From a virus: a DNA stretch of 32,336 nt. Position numbers and translations under genes: made by a program. Below, piece after piece: positions 13,673 to 22,848 of this stretch. How positions within the stretch are numbered: position 1 is the first letter of the stretch; the number at the start of each line of letters is the position of its first letter. Below the pieces are notes generated by a model. That model ran no database searches, was not told the origin of the DNA, and worked only from the letters and a program-made list of their open reading frames with translations. The stretch is taken from positions 1 through 32,336 of IMG/VR virus record IMGVR_UViG_3300022858_000140; one strand, written 5' to 3'.

Positions 13673-14326
13673 TTATATGATTGTTATTTTAGGTACAAAT
13701 GATGATATGGTATCGCTAGAGACAAAAGATACTATATTTGTTGTATTTATGCCAGAAGATACAGATGTTTGAGTCATACTTACCTGTCCTGCTGGTGTCT
13801 TTGGGTTAGATGAATAAGCATACATTACTCCACCTGCACTATCATCAGTTGAAATAGCAGTTGAACCTGTTCCAGCGTTTGGTTTTACATTACCAGAGTT
13901 CCAACAAATAACAAAACAGTTATCAGATACTGTAGTTAGAAGTGAAGCATAAGAAGTTACATTACCAGTATTATATGATTCTTCTGCGTCTGGTTGTGAT
14001 GTCTGCTCAGCCCCAGTATAAGATACAATAACTAAGTCAGATAAAGATGCTGGTGAATAAGATACTACTACATTATTTGCTCCAGTTGCAGGAGCAACCA
14101 GCATAAACATTGCAGTCCAATAGTTATTGTCATTCTTAACGCTATTAACTTTTGTCATTGAATCTCCATCGTAAGTTATGCCAGTAATACAATCAGTTCC
14201 ATTAGCTTCACCATAACGAACACCAACAAAAAGAATAAGGTCTGAACCAGTACAGGTATGAGAGACCGTACGGCTTGTTTGACCAGATTGACCAAAATCC
14301 TCTGTCACGCTATCTAGTGTTGCCAT
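13673..14326 (-). CDS. Beta-sandwich virion protein of unknown function
   Basis: A 217-residue beta-rich protein, mainly Ser/Thr/Val/Gly, with GSDLILFVGVRYGE, ITYDGDSMTKV and NNVVVSYSPASLSDLVIVSYTGAEQ. The alternating pattern and absence of charge clusters are typical of jelly-roll or immunoglobulin-like decoration/fibre domains in phages. Only two or three Cys are present and no catalytic residues stand out. It lies between a fibre gene and the membrane/coiled-coil gene with 1-4 bp spacing, so it is co-transcribed with tail genes. A tail fibre tip or neck decoration is likely but unproven. Confidence 0.68.
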   Translation of the reverse strand: MATLDSVTEDFGQSGQTSRTVSHTCTGSDLILFVGVRYGEANGTDCITGITYDGDSMTKVNSVKNDNNYWTAMFMLVAPATGANNVVVSYSPASLSDLVIVSYTGAEQTSQPDAEESYNTGNVTSYASLLTTVSDNCFVICWNSGNVKPNAGTGSTAISTDDSAGGVMYAYSSNPKTPAGQVSMTQTSVSSGINTTNIVSFVSSDTISSFVPKITII

Positions 14327-14330
14327 ATAT

Positions 14331-16016
14331 TTATTCTCTTACGGCCATATAGACTGTTAGTCCTTTGGCTGCTGTTGTATGAATTGAATCAATATCTATT
14401 GTGATTATATTTCCGACTGCTAAAGCTGTAGTAGTTAGGTCTGGTGGAGTTGCTGCGGTAGTGGTTGTCTTCTCGGTTGTATCAATATCTAATTTGTTTG
14501 TAGTCATTATTGAGGTTCCACCAATACTAATATCAACTACCATAGTTCCTGTAGTTCCAGCCGTGCTATTTGTGGCGTATAAATAAAATGGAGATGAATC
14601 GCTCTGCAAGATTGTTCCGGCGATTGGAGATACAAAATCTCCCGCGATATTACTTGCTATTGCACAGTCGGTTGCGGCTTCAACTAAATTAAAAACCAAC
14701 CATCTTATATTTCTTTTTGATGCTACAAACTGATCAACTGGAATTGCGCGGGTAGTGTCTGTCCCTGTATCAATCTCGGAAGCAATTGCTAATTCAACTT
14801 TTCCGGCTGCCGTACCGCTTGCAGCGCTGACTAGGTCAGTTACGTCTGTATCTACGCTCACAAGGCCTGAATCTGCTCTTATAAGGCCAGTTAGGGCTAC
14901 TGGTAGAGTTACTGCTGTGGTGAACGTCGGAGAGTCTATTGGTGCTTTAGCGTTTATTTGCGATTGTACTGCTGATGTTAGGCCCTTGACATAACTTAGC
15001 TCAGTTAGTGATGGATAAGTCGCTACAGGCGCTGAAACGATGTTTTTTGAAGCATCTGTGATGAGTATTTCTGACGCTGTTAGATAATCTCCATTTATAG
15101 AAGTGTCAACAATCAATGGCATGTCAATTTTCATACCAAGTATGTTTGCATGGCCTTTTGCAATGTGATAATAATCATCAGTGTCGTCTATCTGATGTGT
15201 TATATATTGAGGAGCTGTTCCGTTGGTTAAATATCCCCATAGTTTGAATGTAGGGCTAGTTGTTATATCACTCTCTCCAATGGTGAAGTCAATTGCTCTT
15301 CCAACGGTATCGACATCATATATTTTAAATGCCGTATTGATACATATTATATCTGTTCCCCATGTATATTCAAAACCAGCTTGAGAAGTTACAACGGTTG
15401 GGTCTGCCATTTTAAAGCCTACACTCGATTCTCCAGTTATACCTTTTAGAACAAGAGTATCTGCTTCTATAATTCCTGCATTTGATAATACTGAACCTAC
15501 TGGAGAAAGCATAGAAACATATCCAAGCCCAGAACCAGTAGCATCAAATTCACCAACCGTCCAATTAGAGTTTGCTGTACCAAATACCGAACTAACACCA
15601 CCACTCACTGGTCCTGCTACTGTCAAAGCGTCTGTTGTTTTGTTATATACAATTCCGGCATCCCCACCTAAAACTGAACCGCCATCATTAAATTGTACTT
15701 GAGTGTCGCTTCCTGCTGCTCCAGCTGATACTGTGTCCCATGTTGGATTTGCTCCGGCTCCCTGTGTTTTTAAAAATTTGCCTGATGTCCCTGGTGCCAA
15801 ATTTACCCAGGCTGTTCCGGTATAATAAAGAATATCGCCTTGGGCCTCGGTAGTTAATGTTACGTCAGTTAGGTCTCCCAAGTCTCCTGCTACGGCAGAT
15901 ACAAGTAATCTATGAGTTGTTGGATCTGCCCATAAAACTACAGGAGTCACACTATCAACATTCGATACTGCCAATAATGTTGTTATGCTATTTTGATCAC
16001 GTTTTGCTTCTGCCAT
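14331..16016 (-). CDS. Tail fibre protein
   Basis: A 561-residue fibre. The N-terminal ~45 residues (KRDQNSITTLLAVSNVDSVT, PVVLWADPTTHRLLV) form a module also present in the C-terminal half of the 90-residue neighbour, probably a trimer or attachment segment. Then come typical fibre signatures: GDLGDLTDVTLTTEAQGDIL, YYTGTAWVNLAPGTSGKFLK, TQVQFNDGGSVLGGDAGIVY, and later YVKGLTSAVQSQINAKAPID, SPTFT. The last ~130 residues form a beta-rich terminal domain (GTMVVDISIGGTSIM, NIITIDIDSIHTTAAKGLTV), possibly receptor-binding. No peptidase or glycosidase motif was noticed. It probably projects from the short tail as one of two fibres, with the 1597-residue protein as the other. Confidence 0.8.
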   Translation of the reverse strand: MAEAKRDQNSITTLLAVSNVDSVTPVVLWADPTTHRLLVSAVAGDLGDLTDVTLTTEAQGDILYYTGTAWVNLAPGTSGKFLKTQGAGANPTWDTVSAGAAGSDTQVQFNDGGSVLGGDAGIVYNKTTDALTVAGPVSGGVSSVFGTANSNWTVGEFDATGSGLGYVSMLSPVGSVLSNAGIIEADTLVLKGITGESSVGFKMADPTVVTSQAGFEYTWGTDIICINTAFKIYDVDTVGRAIDFTIGESDITTSPTFKLWGYLTNGTAPQYITHQIDDTDDYYHIAKGHANILGMKIDMPLIVDTSINGDYLTASEILITDASKNIVSAPVATYPSLTELSYVKGLTSAVQSQINAKAPIDSPTFTTAVTLPVALTGLIRADSGLVSVDTDVTDLVSAASGTAAGKVELAIASEIDTGTDTTRAIPVDQFVASKRNIRWLVFNLVEAATDCAIASNIAGDFVSPIAGTILQSDSSPFYLYATNSTAGTTGTMVVDISIGGTSIMTTNKLDIDTTEKTTTTAATPPDLTTTALAVGNIITIDIDSIHTTAAKGLTVYMAVRE

Positions 16017-16026
16017 ATTTTTATAG

Positions 16027-16299
16027 TTAAGTTGATTTTATTAATAGACAACCACTTGAATCGACATAGAGTGGAACTGGTGTTGTGCCATCTGCATTTG
16101 ATGTGGCCAGCATAACTGCTTCGCCATTTTGGTCCCGTTCAGCATTATCTTGGCCAAAATCACTTCCGGTTGCTCCGTCAGCTATGTCAAGAACATGTGT
16201 TCCTGCCGTAGCTTTTACTAATGAAATTGTTTCTCCATCAGTATTTAACACACCTATTAAAGATGATACTAAATTGTTGTCATTTCCTGCTGTTGTCAT
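16027..16299 (-). CDS. Small fibre-associated protein sharing the fibre N-terminal module
   Basis: A 90-residue protein. Its second half, RDQNGEAVMLATSNADGTTP followed by VPLYVDSSGCLLIKST, is clearly related to the first ~40 residues of the 561-residue fibre. The first half, NNLVSSLIGVLNTDGETISL, LKATAGTHVLDI, looks like another short beta module. It sits 10 bp upstream of that fibre gene. It could be a fibre-capping, attachment or chaperone-like piece, or a relic of duplication. Starts with ATG in the context TTAAATAATATG. The homology with the fibre is visible in the sequence; the role is inferred. Confidence 0.65.
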   Translation of the reverse strand: MTTAGNDNNLVSSLIGVLNTDGETISLVKATAGTHVLDIADGATGSDFGQDNAERDQNGEAVMLATSNADGTTPVPLYVDSSGCLLIKST

Positions 16300-16300
16300 A

Positions 16301-17017
16301 TTATTTAATGCCTAGGTGCTCCTTAGCTTGCTCCAGGGCTTTATAGTTACTTCTGAGTGTCTTTTCTCTATTATACAATGTAATGTCTGTTTTGTCTTGT
16401 TCTTCCGATCTAATATCTAATGTTTTTTTAATAGTATTTAACTTCGATTCTATTTCATTCAGCTCTAATGTTTTATCGTTTAATTTAGTAATTGCATTTG
16501 TTACCTTAATCCATTCATCCTTTGCTCTCTCTATGGATTTTTTTGAATCATCTTGTTCTATTATAACACATTTTTCATTCTCAATTATTTTTTCTTCCTT
16601 TTCATCAAGTGACTGCATCTGGTCACGGTTAGCTTCTGCAATTTCTTGCAATTTTTCTCTATCTTTTTCCAAATCTTCTTTTTGTTTTTTAACGTCAATT
16701 TTATCTGTTCTTGCTTCGGCCAAGAGTATCTCAGCTTCTTTTTTAATTTTGTCAATTGGTTTAAGTAATTTTTTGCGTTCATTTTGTAGTTTGTTAATCT
16801 CTTTATTAAGCGTCACTTTTTCAGTTGCTTTTGCTTTTTTATATTCTTCAAGGTCTTCGTTAATTTTTTTAATTTCATTTTCTGAGTTCTCCCTGGCAAC
16901 ATTAATTTGAAGCACGAGTCGATTCTCTTCATCCCTTAACTTATCTGCCCTTTGCTTTGCTTCATCTAGTATTTCAGACTTTTGTTCTTGAATCTCTTTT
17001 TGATTTAAAAGTTCCAT
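16301..17017 (-). CDS. Long coiled-coil protein in fibre block
   Basis: A 238-residue protein that is nearly all coiled coil, rich in Lys, Glu, Asn and Ile with heptad-like spacing from start to end (EIQEQKSEILDEAKQRADKL, ETEKINEDLEEYKKAKATEK-like runs, EKDREKLQEIAEANRDQMQS). No globular domain or membrane helix is seen. It lies between two fibre genes and may be a fibre shaft, whisker or assembly chaperone. The later 160-residue protein has a similar style, so this phage carries two such rods around the giant fibre. Coiled-coil composition can mislead, but the clean gene borders (stop 2 bp before the next start) support a real gene. Confidence 0.72.
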   Translation of the reverse strand: MELLNQKEIQEQKSEILDEAKQRADKLRDEENRLVLQINVARENSENEIKKINEDLEEYKKAKATEKVTLNKEINKLQNERKKLLKPIDKIKKEAEILLAEARTDKIDVKKQKEDLEKDREKLQEIAEANRDQMQSLDEKEEKIIENEKCVIIEQDDSKKSIERAKDEWIKVTNAITKLNDKTLELNEIESKLNTIKKTLDIRSEEQDKTDITLYNREKTLRSNYKALEQAKEHLGIK

Positions 17018-17028
17018 ATAATTAATTA

Positions 17029-17232
17029 TTATTTTTTAAACACGTCAGGATAATCTTCTTTTATTGAAGCTATTTCCTTTTCTAATTTTTCTACTTTTAG
17101 CAATACTGTTTTAGCATCCATTTTGCGTGTATTTGTGGTTACAACTTCATAGCTACCGTCATCTTTTTTAATTATGCTTTTCTTTGTAGATAAATTTCTC
17201 AATGAATCTAAACTTGGTATTTTTATAGTCAT
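17029..17232 (-). CDS. Small coiled-coil protein, unknown function
   Basis: A 67-residue basic protein in the fibre block. The first half is Ser/Lys-rich (IPSLDSLRNLSTKKSIIKKD) with a short beta-like SYEVVTTNTRKM, followed by a helix of heptad type (KTVLLKVEKLEKEIASIKED). It lies 8 bp after the giant fibre gene and 11 bp before the coiled-coil gene. ATG with an A-rich leader (AATAAAAAATATG). It may be a fibre-assembly helper; no homology was recognised. Confidence 0.6.
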   Translation of the reverse strand: MTIKIPSLDSLRNLSTKKSIIKKDDGSYEVVTTNTRKMDAKTVLLKVEKLEKEIASIKEDYPDVFKK

Positions 17233-17240
17233 ATTTTTTA

Positions 17241-20200
17241 TTATTTGCTTGATATTAATCTTGATCCTATTGTGTCTACTTGATAATGAATACCTGTTGT
17301 TTCTAATAAAGCATCGCCAGCGTATTCATTAGCACTCGCAGCAATTCTTTCTAGCGTAAATAAAAATTGATCTCCTATATTAAAGTTAGTGCCTGTAATG
17401 GCCGTGAAGCTACAAATAATAGATTCATATTGTGTGTCGAAGTCACATTCAGCAGTTATGGGGGTGGTCGCGTCTAGTGTAGCTCCCATCTGTGCCAAAG
17501 TATAAGTTAATTGCCACTTAACTTTGTCTGTTCCTGTTGGAGCTGTTTTTCCCTGAAAATGTACATGGAATGTAAAATCACTACCTTCCTTGTAATCATG
17601 TTGCAATTCAAAGCTACCATGCACTTTTTCTCCTACATCAAAAGCTAAAGTTGTTATTCCTGTGTCTGTTCCGGTCTCGTCATCAAATGTGTCTATGTCC
17701 GGCTGTGAACTTGTTGGTCTAGATAATTGTGCCGATCCTAAGTTTATATCTTTCCATACAGCCTGAACAAGCTCAACTGTTTTTTCTGATCCACAATCAA
17801 CCTTTAGGTCATCGTTTGTTACAATTTTTAAATTAGTACCATCGTCTGTTATATAGGAATTAATATCAGCAAAATATATATTTCCAGAAAAAGAAGCATC
17901 CTTCCATCTTAAATCAGAAGAACCTAGATCATATGAATCATCATCTGAAGGATTCCAGTCTAGATCGGCTGTAAAATAAAAATTAGCCAGGTCACATACA
18001 ATTTCGCCTGTTGATGAGAAATCAGTTTTTCCAAATAAAAGATTGCATGTATCCGTGTCAGAATAATCAAAAATAGCAAACCTATCATATGTTCCGATGG
18101 CATAAGGTATTGGTATAACCGGTGAGGATGCCTTTCCTATGAGTAGTGGAATATAAACATGTCCTGCTGAAATTCCTGTCAAATCGAGATCTATCTCACT
18201 GGTCTCTAAATATGTATTATTGACCCCGGTAGTTATTCTTAAATTATCATCAAATAAAAAGTAGTTTTCATCTTCCATCCACGAAAGAGAGCCTGTGTTG
18301 GACGTCCCTATAAACTGTAATGTTACATCTGAATCAGCGGTGGAATTTCTGAAATTAAAATTATTGTCAAAATAAACATCTAGGTCGCCACCATTGTCAC
18401 TACCTATTTTTGTAGTATTTACATTGAATTGAATATATTGTTCAGTATTACCAAGTTTCCAATCATACCCAGTCTCATCAACAATACCATATGCATTAGT
18501 TTGGTCACCAGCCCTTAAATCCCAATCTGAGATTTGTAGACCTACGGCACCAAGTAAGTTGGCTGTTCTTGTAGCATCAACAGATTCTATTGATATCTTC
18601 TGTCCAACAATAAGCATATACAAGTTATTACAAGTCTCTGCTGGAGTTTTGTCCTCTACACTAATGAGTTGGCCTATACTATAAAAAACAAAGTCTGATG
18701 TAGCGTCATTTATTATAGGTGCTACTATTAATTCTGCAACTAGCGGGATGTTACTGATTGACATGTCTTCTGTTCCTGAATACGTAGCATCAACGTTTAA
18801 TCCAAAATAATGAACAGCATTAATCTCTGACTGTCCTGTTGCATAATTATTAATTGTTCCTGTTCTATTAGACTTAACAATCATTGCTGCGTTAGCATAT
18901 GTATTTCCTGCACCAACTGGATCTGAACTATATGTAGCTATATCATATATATTAGAAGAAACATAAAAAGAACCGTCACCTTCCCAATCAAGATAGCCAG
19001 CCGGGTTTGTGCCTTCAATATAAAAACCTTGAGGCATATAAATTAAATTATTTACCCCTGAATTTGAATAGCTTGTAAGCTGATTAAATGTTCCTGTGAG
19101 GTCTCCTGGGTCAACAACTGTGTCTATAGTAAAATTTGTAGTCGCGTTTCCTAGATATGCTTCAGTTGCTATAAAATCTCCACCGACGTGAAGTTTGGCT
19201 GATGGGGAGCCTTCTCCTATTCCAACTGCGCCTCCTACCTTTAACATGATATTAGGGTCGCCACCGTTCCAGTCTCCTATAGCCAAATCATAATAACTTG
19301 ATCCATCATATGGGAGCATTCTGCAAGTGGTCCCGCTTAGTACGTACATTTCAAGATATGCACCTATGCCTGAAGGATGACTTCCTGAGCCATTAGCCAA
19401 CACCATTTCGGTTTGTACTATTCCTGATGCCGTTATATTTTCTACTGATGTTATATCTCCGGTTGTGGCAAAATCTCCAGTACCTATATTCATTGATCCG
19501 TCGGTAGATAGTACAACGCTATCTGTCCACTGAGTGAGCTCTGTGTGCTCTGAGAGGTTTAAATGGTAGTATTGGTCAGTTGTGCCTCCCTGCTTGCCTG
19601 AGGTATCGTTATGGGCCACTGTGGCCGTTCCTGCGACCCATGCTATCCCATTCCAGGTATATTGCTTGCTTTCATCTGTCACTATGATTGCCCATCCATT
19701 AGCAGGAGTCTGAAAAGTCCACTGGACAGCGTCCCATTCAGTCACATCATTAACGTGCCCGGCCCAGTCTCCACTTGCTGCTGGAGATTCCTCCGAACCA
19801 TAAGTTAAAAAAGTAGATGGGTCATCTTGGTTATTATAAGAAGTTTTAATTCTATCTGCCGAACGAGCTGAATCTGAAACTCTAACCTCGTCAACTGTCC
19901 CGCTAAATTGATAATTAGTTCCATCTGCTGACGACCCGAACCTTGTCGGCGTTGTTAAATTTCCATAAGAAGTTAAAGCATACTGTTTATTAAATACTCC
20001 GTTAATATAAACCTTAACAACAGACCCATCCCACGTGGCTGTCATTAAATACCAAGTGCCATAAACTGCCAAAGTTGTTGTTCTACCTGCTGCCCAGCCA
20101 ATGCCTGATTGATTAGCTCCAATGGTGGCAGTTAAATAATCAGTATCATTCACACCGATCCAATAGTCAGAACTTCCAACACTAGAAGCTGACGCTTTAT

Positions 20201-22034
20201 GTAGTGCAGTTTCATAGTTGCTTCCACCAGCTTCTTTTTTAATCCAAGCAGACACAGTTAAGGCCGACGGTGTAGGAAGAAAATTATTATTTACTTTTAT
20301 ATAATCATTAGATCCATCAAACCCTACTGCATATCCATCTTTTCCAGTTGCTCGGTATGTTACTCCTCCTGCTCCTATTCCATCACTGCTATTAGATGTT
20401 GAATCATAGAATGCTCCTGATTCTTCTCCTAAATGCTGAACCATTTTATAATTACTATCCCATGTGTCGGTTACTTCTTGCTGATTACCTGATAGAGCGT
20501 TTCCATAATACATATATATTTCAGTATCTGATGATCCTGACAAATTTCTCTTAACCCATGCCACAAGCTGTTTAGTTGTTGTGGTTTTAATATATTCTAT
20601 TTCATGAGGAATTTTCGTTATACCGTCATCTGTTGTAAATAATATGTCATATCCTGATGCCAAGCAATTGTCAAACAAAGTATTTGCTTGATCTGTTATG
20701 TCTATATAAACAGGGAAGTCGGTCTCGTCATCTTCAACCTTAGTATTGTCTATTGTAATTTTCTGTCTATAATCCCAGTTCACACTGTACCAGTTTGATG
20801 CCGTGCCTGCGACTATATATCTATCTCCCAAGGTTGGCGCTCCAGGAGGTGTTGAAAGGTCTTTGTCTATTACAGGTGCTTGCCATGTGAATCCACTAAG
20901 CAAATCATCAACATATTTTTTCCTGGCTAAGTGATTATCCCCTGTTGGAGTAATTGCACACGTAATAAGGTTATTGTAGGTCCAGTCTCCTTGGATAGTA
21001 TAATTAGACGACGCACTTTGAATAATTGAGTTTACTTTATTGTCAGTATAAAAAAGATTAGTTGATCCCTCTGTTATGTCATCAGTATCATCAACATTTT
21101 TAATAAACCAGTTGTTATGTTCTGCTTCGGTTGCGTGATAGTATTGAACTGCCTCTCCTCCCTGCAAACCAACTAGAGAGTTATGATCAAATGCTGAACC
21201 AATATCTGCCCACTCTGTAGTAGTTCCATTGTATGTATAAAATTTACTATCATCTATATTTTTTAATGCCATATTATTGGCTGCGACAGTTTCAGTCCAC
21301 GCAGAACCACTCCACTCGTAGATGTTATTTTCTGTCCATCCTCCTCCGGTAACATTTGCAATATATCTATTTCCTGTAGCCTGTATTGCATCACCGACAG
21401 CGGCAAACTTTAAAATGGAATCCTGCCAGGCCAATCCTGATATCAATCCATCAACGTATGATTTGTTTGTTGCGTCTGTCCCGGCCGTAGGTGTGGCCAA
21501 TGAAGTTATTTTGTATGAGTTAGCATTTAACTCCTCGCCAAGTTTTGTTGGATATAAAGTTGTGCAGTATAAATTATCTACCCTGTCTGTAGTGTCTGAT
21601 ATATCTCCGGTCATCACTATGCTATTTGTTGCAAGGTTTATGTTGCCTGTTGATGTTAGAGAATCGACGGTTGTGTTTCCGAGGTCACAAGTTCCGGTTG
21701 TTATAATGTTTTCGTTATCAAAATTTACCTCTCCTCCTCCGGCCGTTATTTGTAGGTCACCGCTTGCATCAAGAAGAAGCACACCTTGCTGGTCTGCTTC
21801 ATTTATAAATGTTATGGATGGGCTTGCACCTGATCCGTCATCCAGTATAATGTCACCAATTATTGTCTGAGGATTTGGTTGATTCAATTCTAAGAATATA
21901 CCTGAGGCATCAAAAAATTCCAGCGCTGTTGCCCCGGAATTTACGTCAATTAACTTGTCCTCCTGACCTAAAAAAGAATCAGGGGTATCCCTAAGACCGA
22001 CAAATGTATCTATCCCAGGTTGTTCGATTCGCAT
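17241..22034 (-). CDS. Giant tail fibre / receptor-binding protein with DUF2341 and LamG insertion
   Basis: A 1597-residue modular fibre. The N-terminus contains beta repeats and GDISDTTDRVDNLYCTTLYP, then the pattern NRYIANVTGGGWTENNIYEW (a DUF2793-like module, ~210-280), then LVGLQGGEAVQYYHATEAEH. A second module begins GDRYIVAGTAS (403-413) and resumes with SGDWAGHVNDVTEWDAVQW at 754. Between them is an insertion with a DUF2341 domain (NWDYRQKITIDNTKVEDDE, ~415-500) and a concanavalin/LamG fold (LTVSAWIKKEAGG, LMTATWDGSVVKVYINGV, FSGTVDEVRVSDSARSADR, ~545-745). The last ~145 residues form a beta domain containing HDYKEGSDFTFHVHFQ, a C-terminal pattern common in environmental phage fibres. 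It probably binds the host surface polysaccharide. Confidence 0.88.
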   Translation of the reverse strand: MRIEQPGIDTFVGLRDTPDSFLGQEDKLIDVNSGATALEFFDASGIFLELNQPNPQTIIGDIILDDGSGASPSITFINEADQQGVLLLDASGDLQITAGGGEVNFDNENIITTGTCDLGNTTVDSLTSTGNINLATNSIVMTGDISDTTDRVDNLYCTTLYPTKLGEELNANSYKITSLATPTAGTDATNKSYVDGLISGLAWQDSILKFAAVGDAIQATGNRYIANVTGGGWTENNIYEWSGSAWTETVAANNMALKNIDDSKFYTYNGTTTEWADIGSAFDHNSLVGLQGGEAVQYYHATEAEHNNWFIKNVDDTDDITEGSTNLFYTDNKVNSIIQSASSNYTIQGDWTYNNLITCAITPTGDNHLARKKYVDDLLSGFTWQAPVIDKDLSTPPGAPTLGDRYIVAGTASNWYSVNWDYRQKITIDNTKVEDDETDFPVYIDITDQANTLFDNCLASGYDILFTTDDGITKIPHEIEYIKTTTTKQLVAWVKRNLSGSSDTEIYMYYGNALSGNQQEVTDTWDSNYKMVQHLGEESGAFYDSTSNSSDGIGAGGVTYRATGKDGYAVGFDGSNDYIKVNNNFLPTPSALTVSAWIKKEAGGSNYETALHKASASSVGSSDYWIGVNDTDYLTATIGANQSGIGWAAGRTTTLAVYGTWYLMTATWDGSVVKVYINGVFNKQYALTSYGNLTTPTRFGSSADGTNYQFSGTVDEVRVSDSARSADRIKTSYNNQDDPSTFLTYGSEESPAASGDWAGHVNDVTEWDAVQWTFQTPANGWAIIVTDESKQYTWNGIAWVAGTATVAHNDTSGKQGGTTDQYYHLNLSEHTELTQWTDSVVLSTDGSMNIGTGDFATTGDITSVENITASGIVQTEMVLANGSGSHPSGIGAYLEMYVLSGTTCRMLPYDGSSYYDLAIGDWNGGDPNIMLKVGGAVGIGEGSPSAKLHVGGDFIATEAYLGNATTNFTIDTVVDPGDLTGTFNQLTSYSNSGVNNLIYMPQGFYIEGTNPAGYLDWEGDGSFYVSSNIYDIATYSSDPVGAGNTYANAAMIVKSNRTGTINNYATGQSEINAVHYFGLNVDATYSGTEDMSISNIPLVAELIVAPIINDATSDFVFYSIGQLISVEDKTPAETCNNLYMLIVGQKISIESVDATRTANLLGAVGLQISDWDLRAGDQTNAYGIVDETGYDWKLGNTEQYIQFNVNTTKIGSDNGGDLDVYFDNNFNFRNSTADSDVTLQFIGTSNTGSLSWMEDENYFLFDDNLRITTGVNNTYLETSEIDLDLTGISAGHVYIPLLIGKASSPVIPIPYAIGTYDRFAIFDYSDTDTCNLLFGKTDFSSTGEIVCDLANFYFTADLDWNPSDDDSYDLGSSDLRWKDASFSGNIYFADINSYITDDGTNLKIVTNDDLKVDCGSEKTVELVQAVWKDINLGSAQLSRPTSSQPDIDTFDDETGTDTGITTLAFDVGEKVHGSFELQHDYKEGSDFTFHVHFQGKTAPTGTDKVKWQLTYTLAQMGATLDATTPITAECDFDTQYESIICSFTAITGTNFNIGDQFLFTLERIAASANEYAGDALLETTGIHYQVDTIGSRLISSK

Positions 22035-22035
22035 A

Positions 22036-22518
22036 TTATAATGCTTTTACTAGCTCTTTTATTTTTTCCTCTCTATCATCTAGTTCTTTTCCTTTAACTG
22101 ATAGAGCTTTTTCATAATCGTCTAGTTCTATCTTTCGATCGTTACTATTGATTTCTTTCTCTTCAAGTTCCAATCGTAAGCTATTTAAGTTTTCTTTTAT
22201 ATTATCAATCTTTTTAATCTCAGCTTCGGCTACGGCTTCTCTGTCCTTCTTAGAATTTATGAACATTGTTTTTTCTTTTTTCAATAAAACAACATCATCT
22301 TCTATTTCCTGCTTAATAGCACTTGCCTTTTTAATTAAAGATTCAACATAGTTGAGTGATTCTTTTGCCTGAACAATATCTCTCTCAAGAGATCCTTTAA
22401 TCCTTGAATGGCTTGCTACGTCTGCCTGCAAGATAACAAGATTATCTCTGCACTTTTCAGTTGCTTTTTGTACTTCGTCAGGTACTGCCATGTTTATTGT
22501 TGGTTGTTGAGTTTGCAT
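22036..22518 (-). CDS. Coiled-coil protein next to the giant fibre gene
   Basis: A 160-residue protein with heptad-like Lys/Glu/Leu/Ile spacing through most of its length (DIVQAKESLNYVESLIKKAS, EIKKIDNIKENLNSLRLELE) and a short Thr/Gln start. Like the 238-residue protein it has no globular or membrane segment. It ends 1 bp before the giant fibre start, so translation is closely linked and the proteins may associate. Function is unknown; possible roles are shaft, collar whisker or chaperone. Confidence 0.7.
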   Translation of the reverse strand: MQTQQPTINMAVPDEVQKATEKCRDNLVILQADVASHSRIKGSLERDIVQAKESLNYVESLIKKASAIKQEIEDDVVLLKKEKTMFINSKKDREAVAEAEIKKIDNIKENLNSLRLELEEKEINSNDRKIELDDYEKALSVKGKELDDREEKIKELVKAL

Positions 22519-22521
22519 ATT

Positions 22522-22830
22522 TTATAGTTCGGTTACTGTGTAGCGTGGTGAAGTACCATCTACTGTTATAATTCCTGTATAAATAATACCTTCCATTTGA
22601 CTGAAGATACCACCTAATCCATCATCATTTCCAGTCCCTGCTTTTAAAACTATGTGGAAGACTGTAGTTGATCCGGACGCTCCTAACCTAACAAAAAGCG
22701 GGTTCGTACCCAGATTTTGGATACTCCAACCCGCTCTTGCAGTGTTAGACTCCAAGGCTGTTCCTGCGCTAGCGATTTCAGGTGTATTAGCTGTTTGTTT
22801 AGGGCAGATTATGCCCGATGAGTCTGACAT
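22522..22830 (-). CDS. Small beta-sandwich head or neck protein
   Basis: A 102-residue beta-rich protein. The core ARAGWSIQNLGTNPLFVRLG, then STTVFHIVLKAG and GIITVDGTSPRYTVTEL, is a fold signature I have seen in small structural proteins of environmental tailed phages (decoration or neck). Little charge, no catalytic pattern, no membrane span. Encoded after the 157-residue protein with an A/T-rich leader. The structural role is inferred from composition and position between head and fibre genes. Confidence 0.65.
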   Translation of the reverse strand: MSDSSGIICPKQTANTPEIASAGTALESNTARAGWSIQNLGTNPLFVRLGASGSTTVFHIVLKAGTGNDDGLGGIFSQMEGIIYTGIITVDGTSPRYTVTEL

Positions 22831-22848
22831 AAATTTATAGTTTACTTC

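Noticed and set aside
16383-16910. 175-residue plus-strand frame rich in Ser/Phe
   Set aside because: It is the antisense shadow of the coiled-coil gene; its composition mirrors Lys/Glu codons and no start context supports it.
21322-21870. 182-residue plus-strand frame
   Set aside because: Antisense to the giant fibre gene, which has clear domain content in the other strand.
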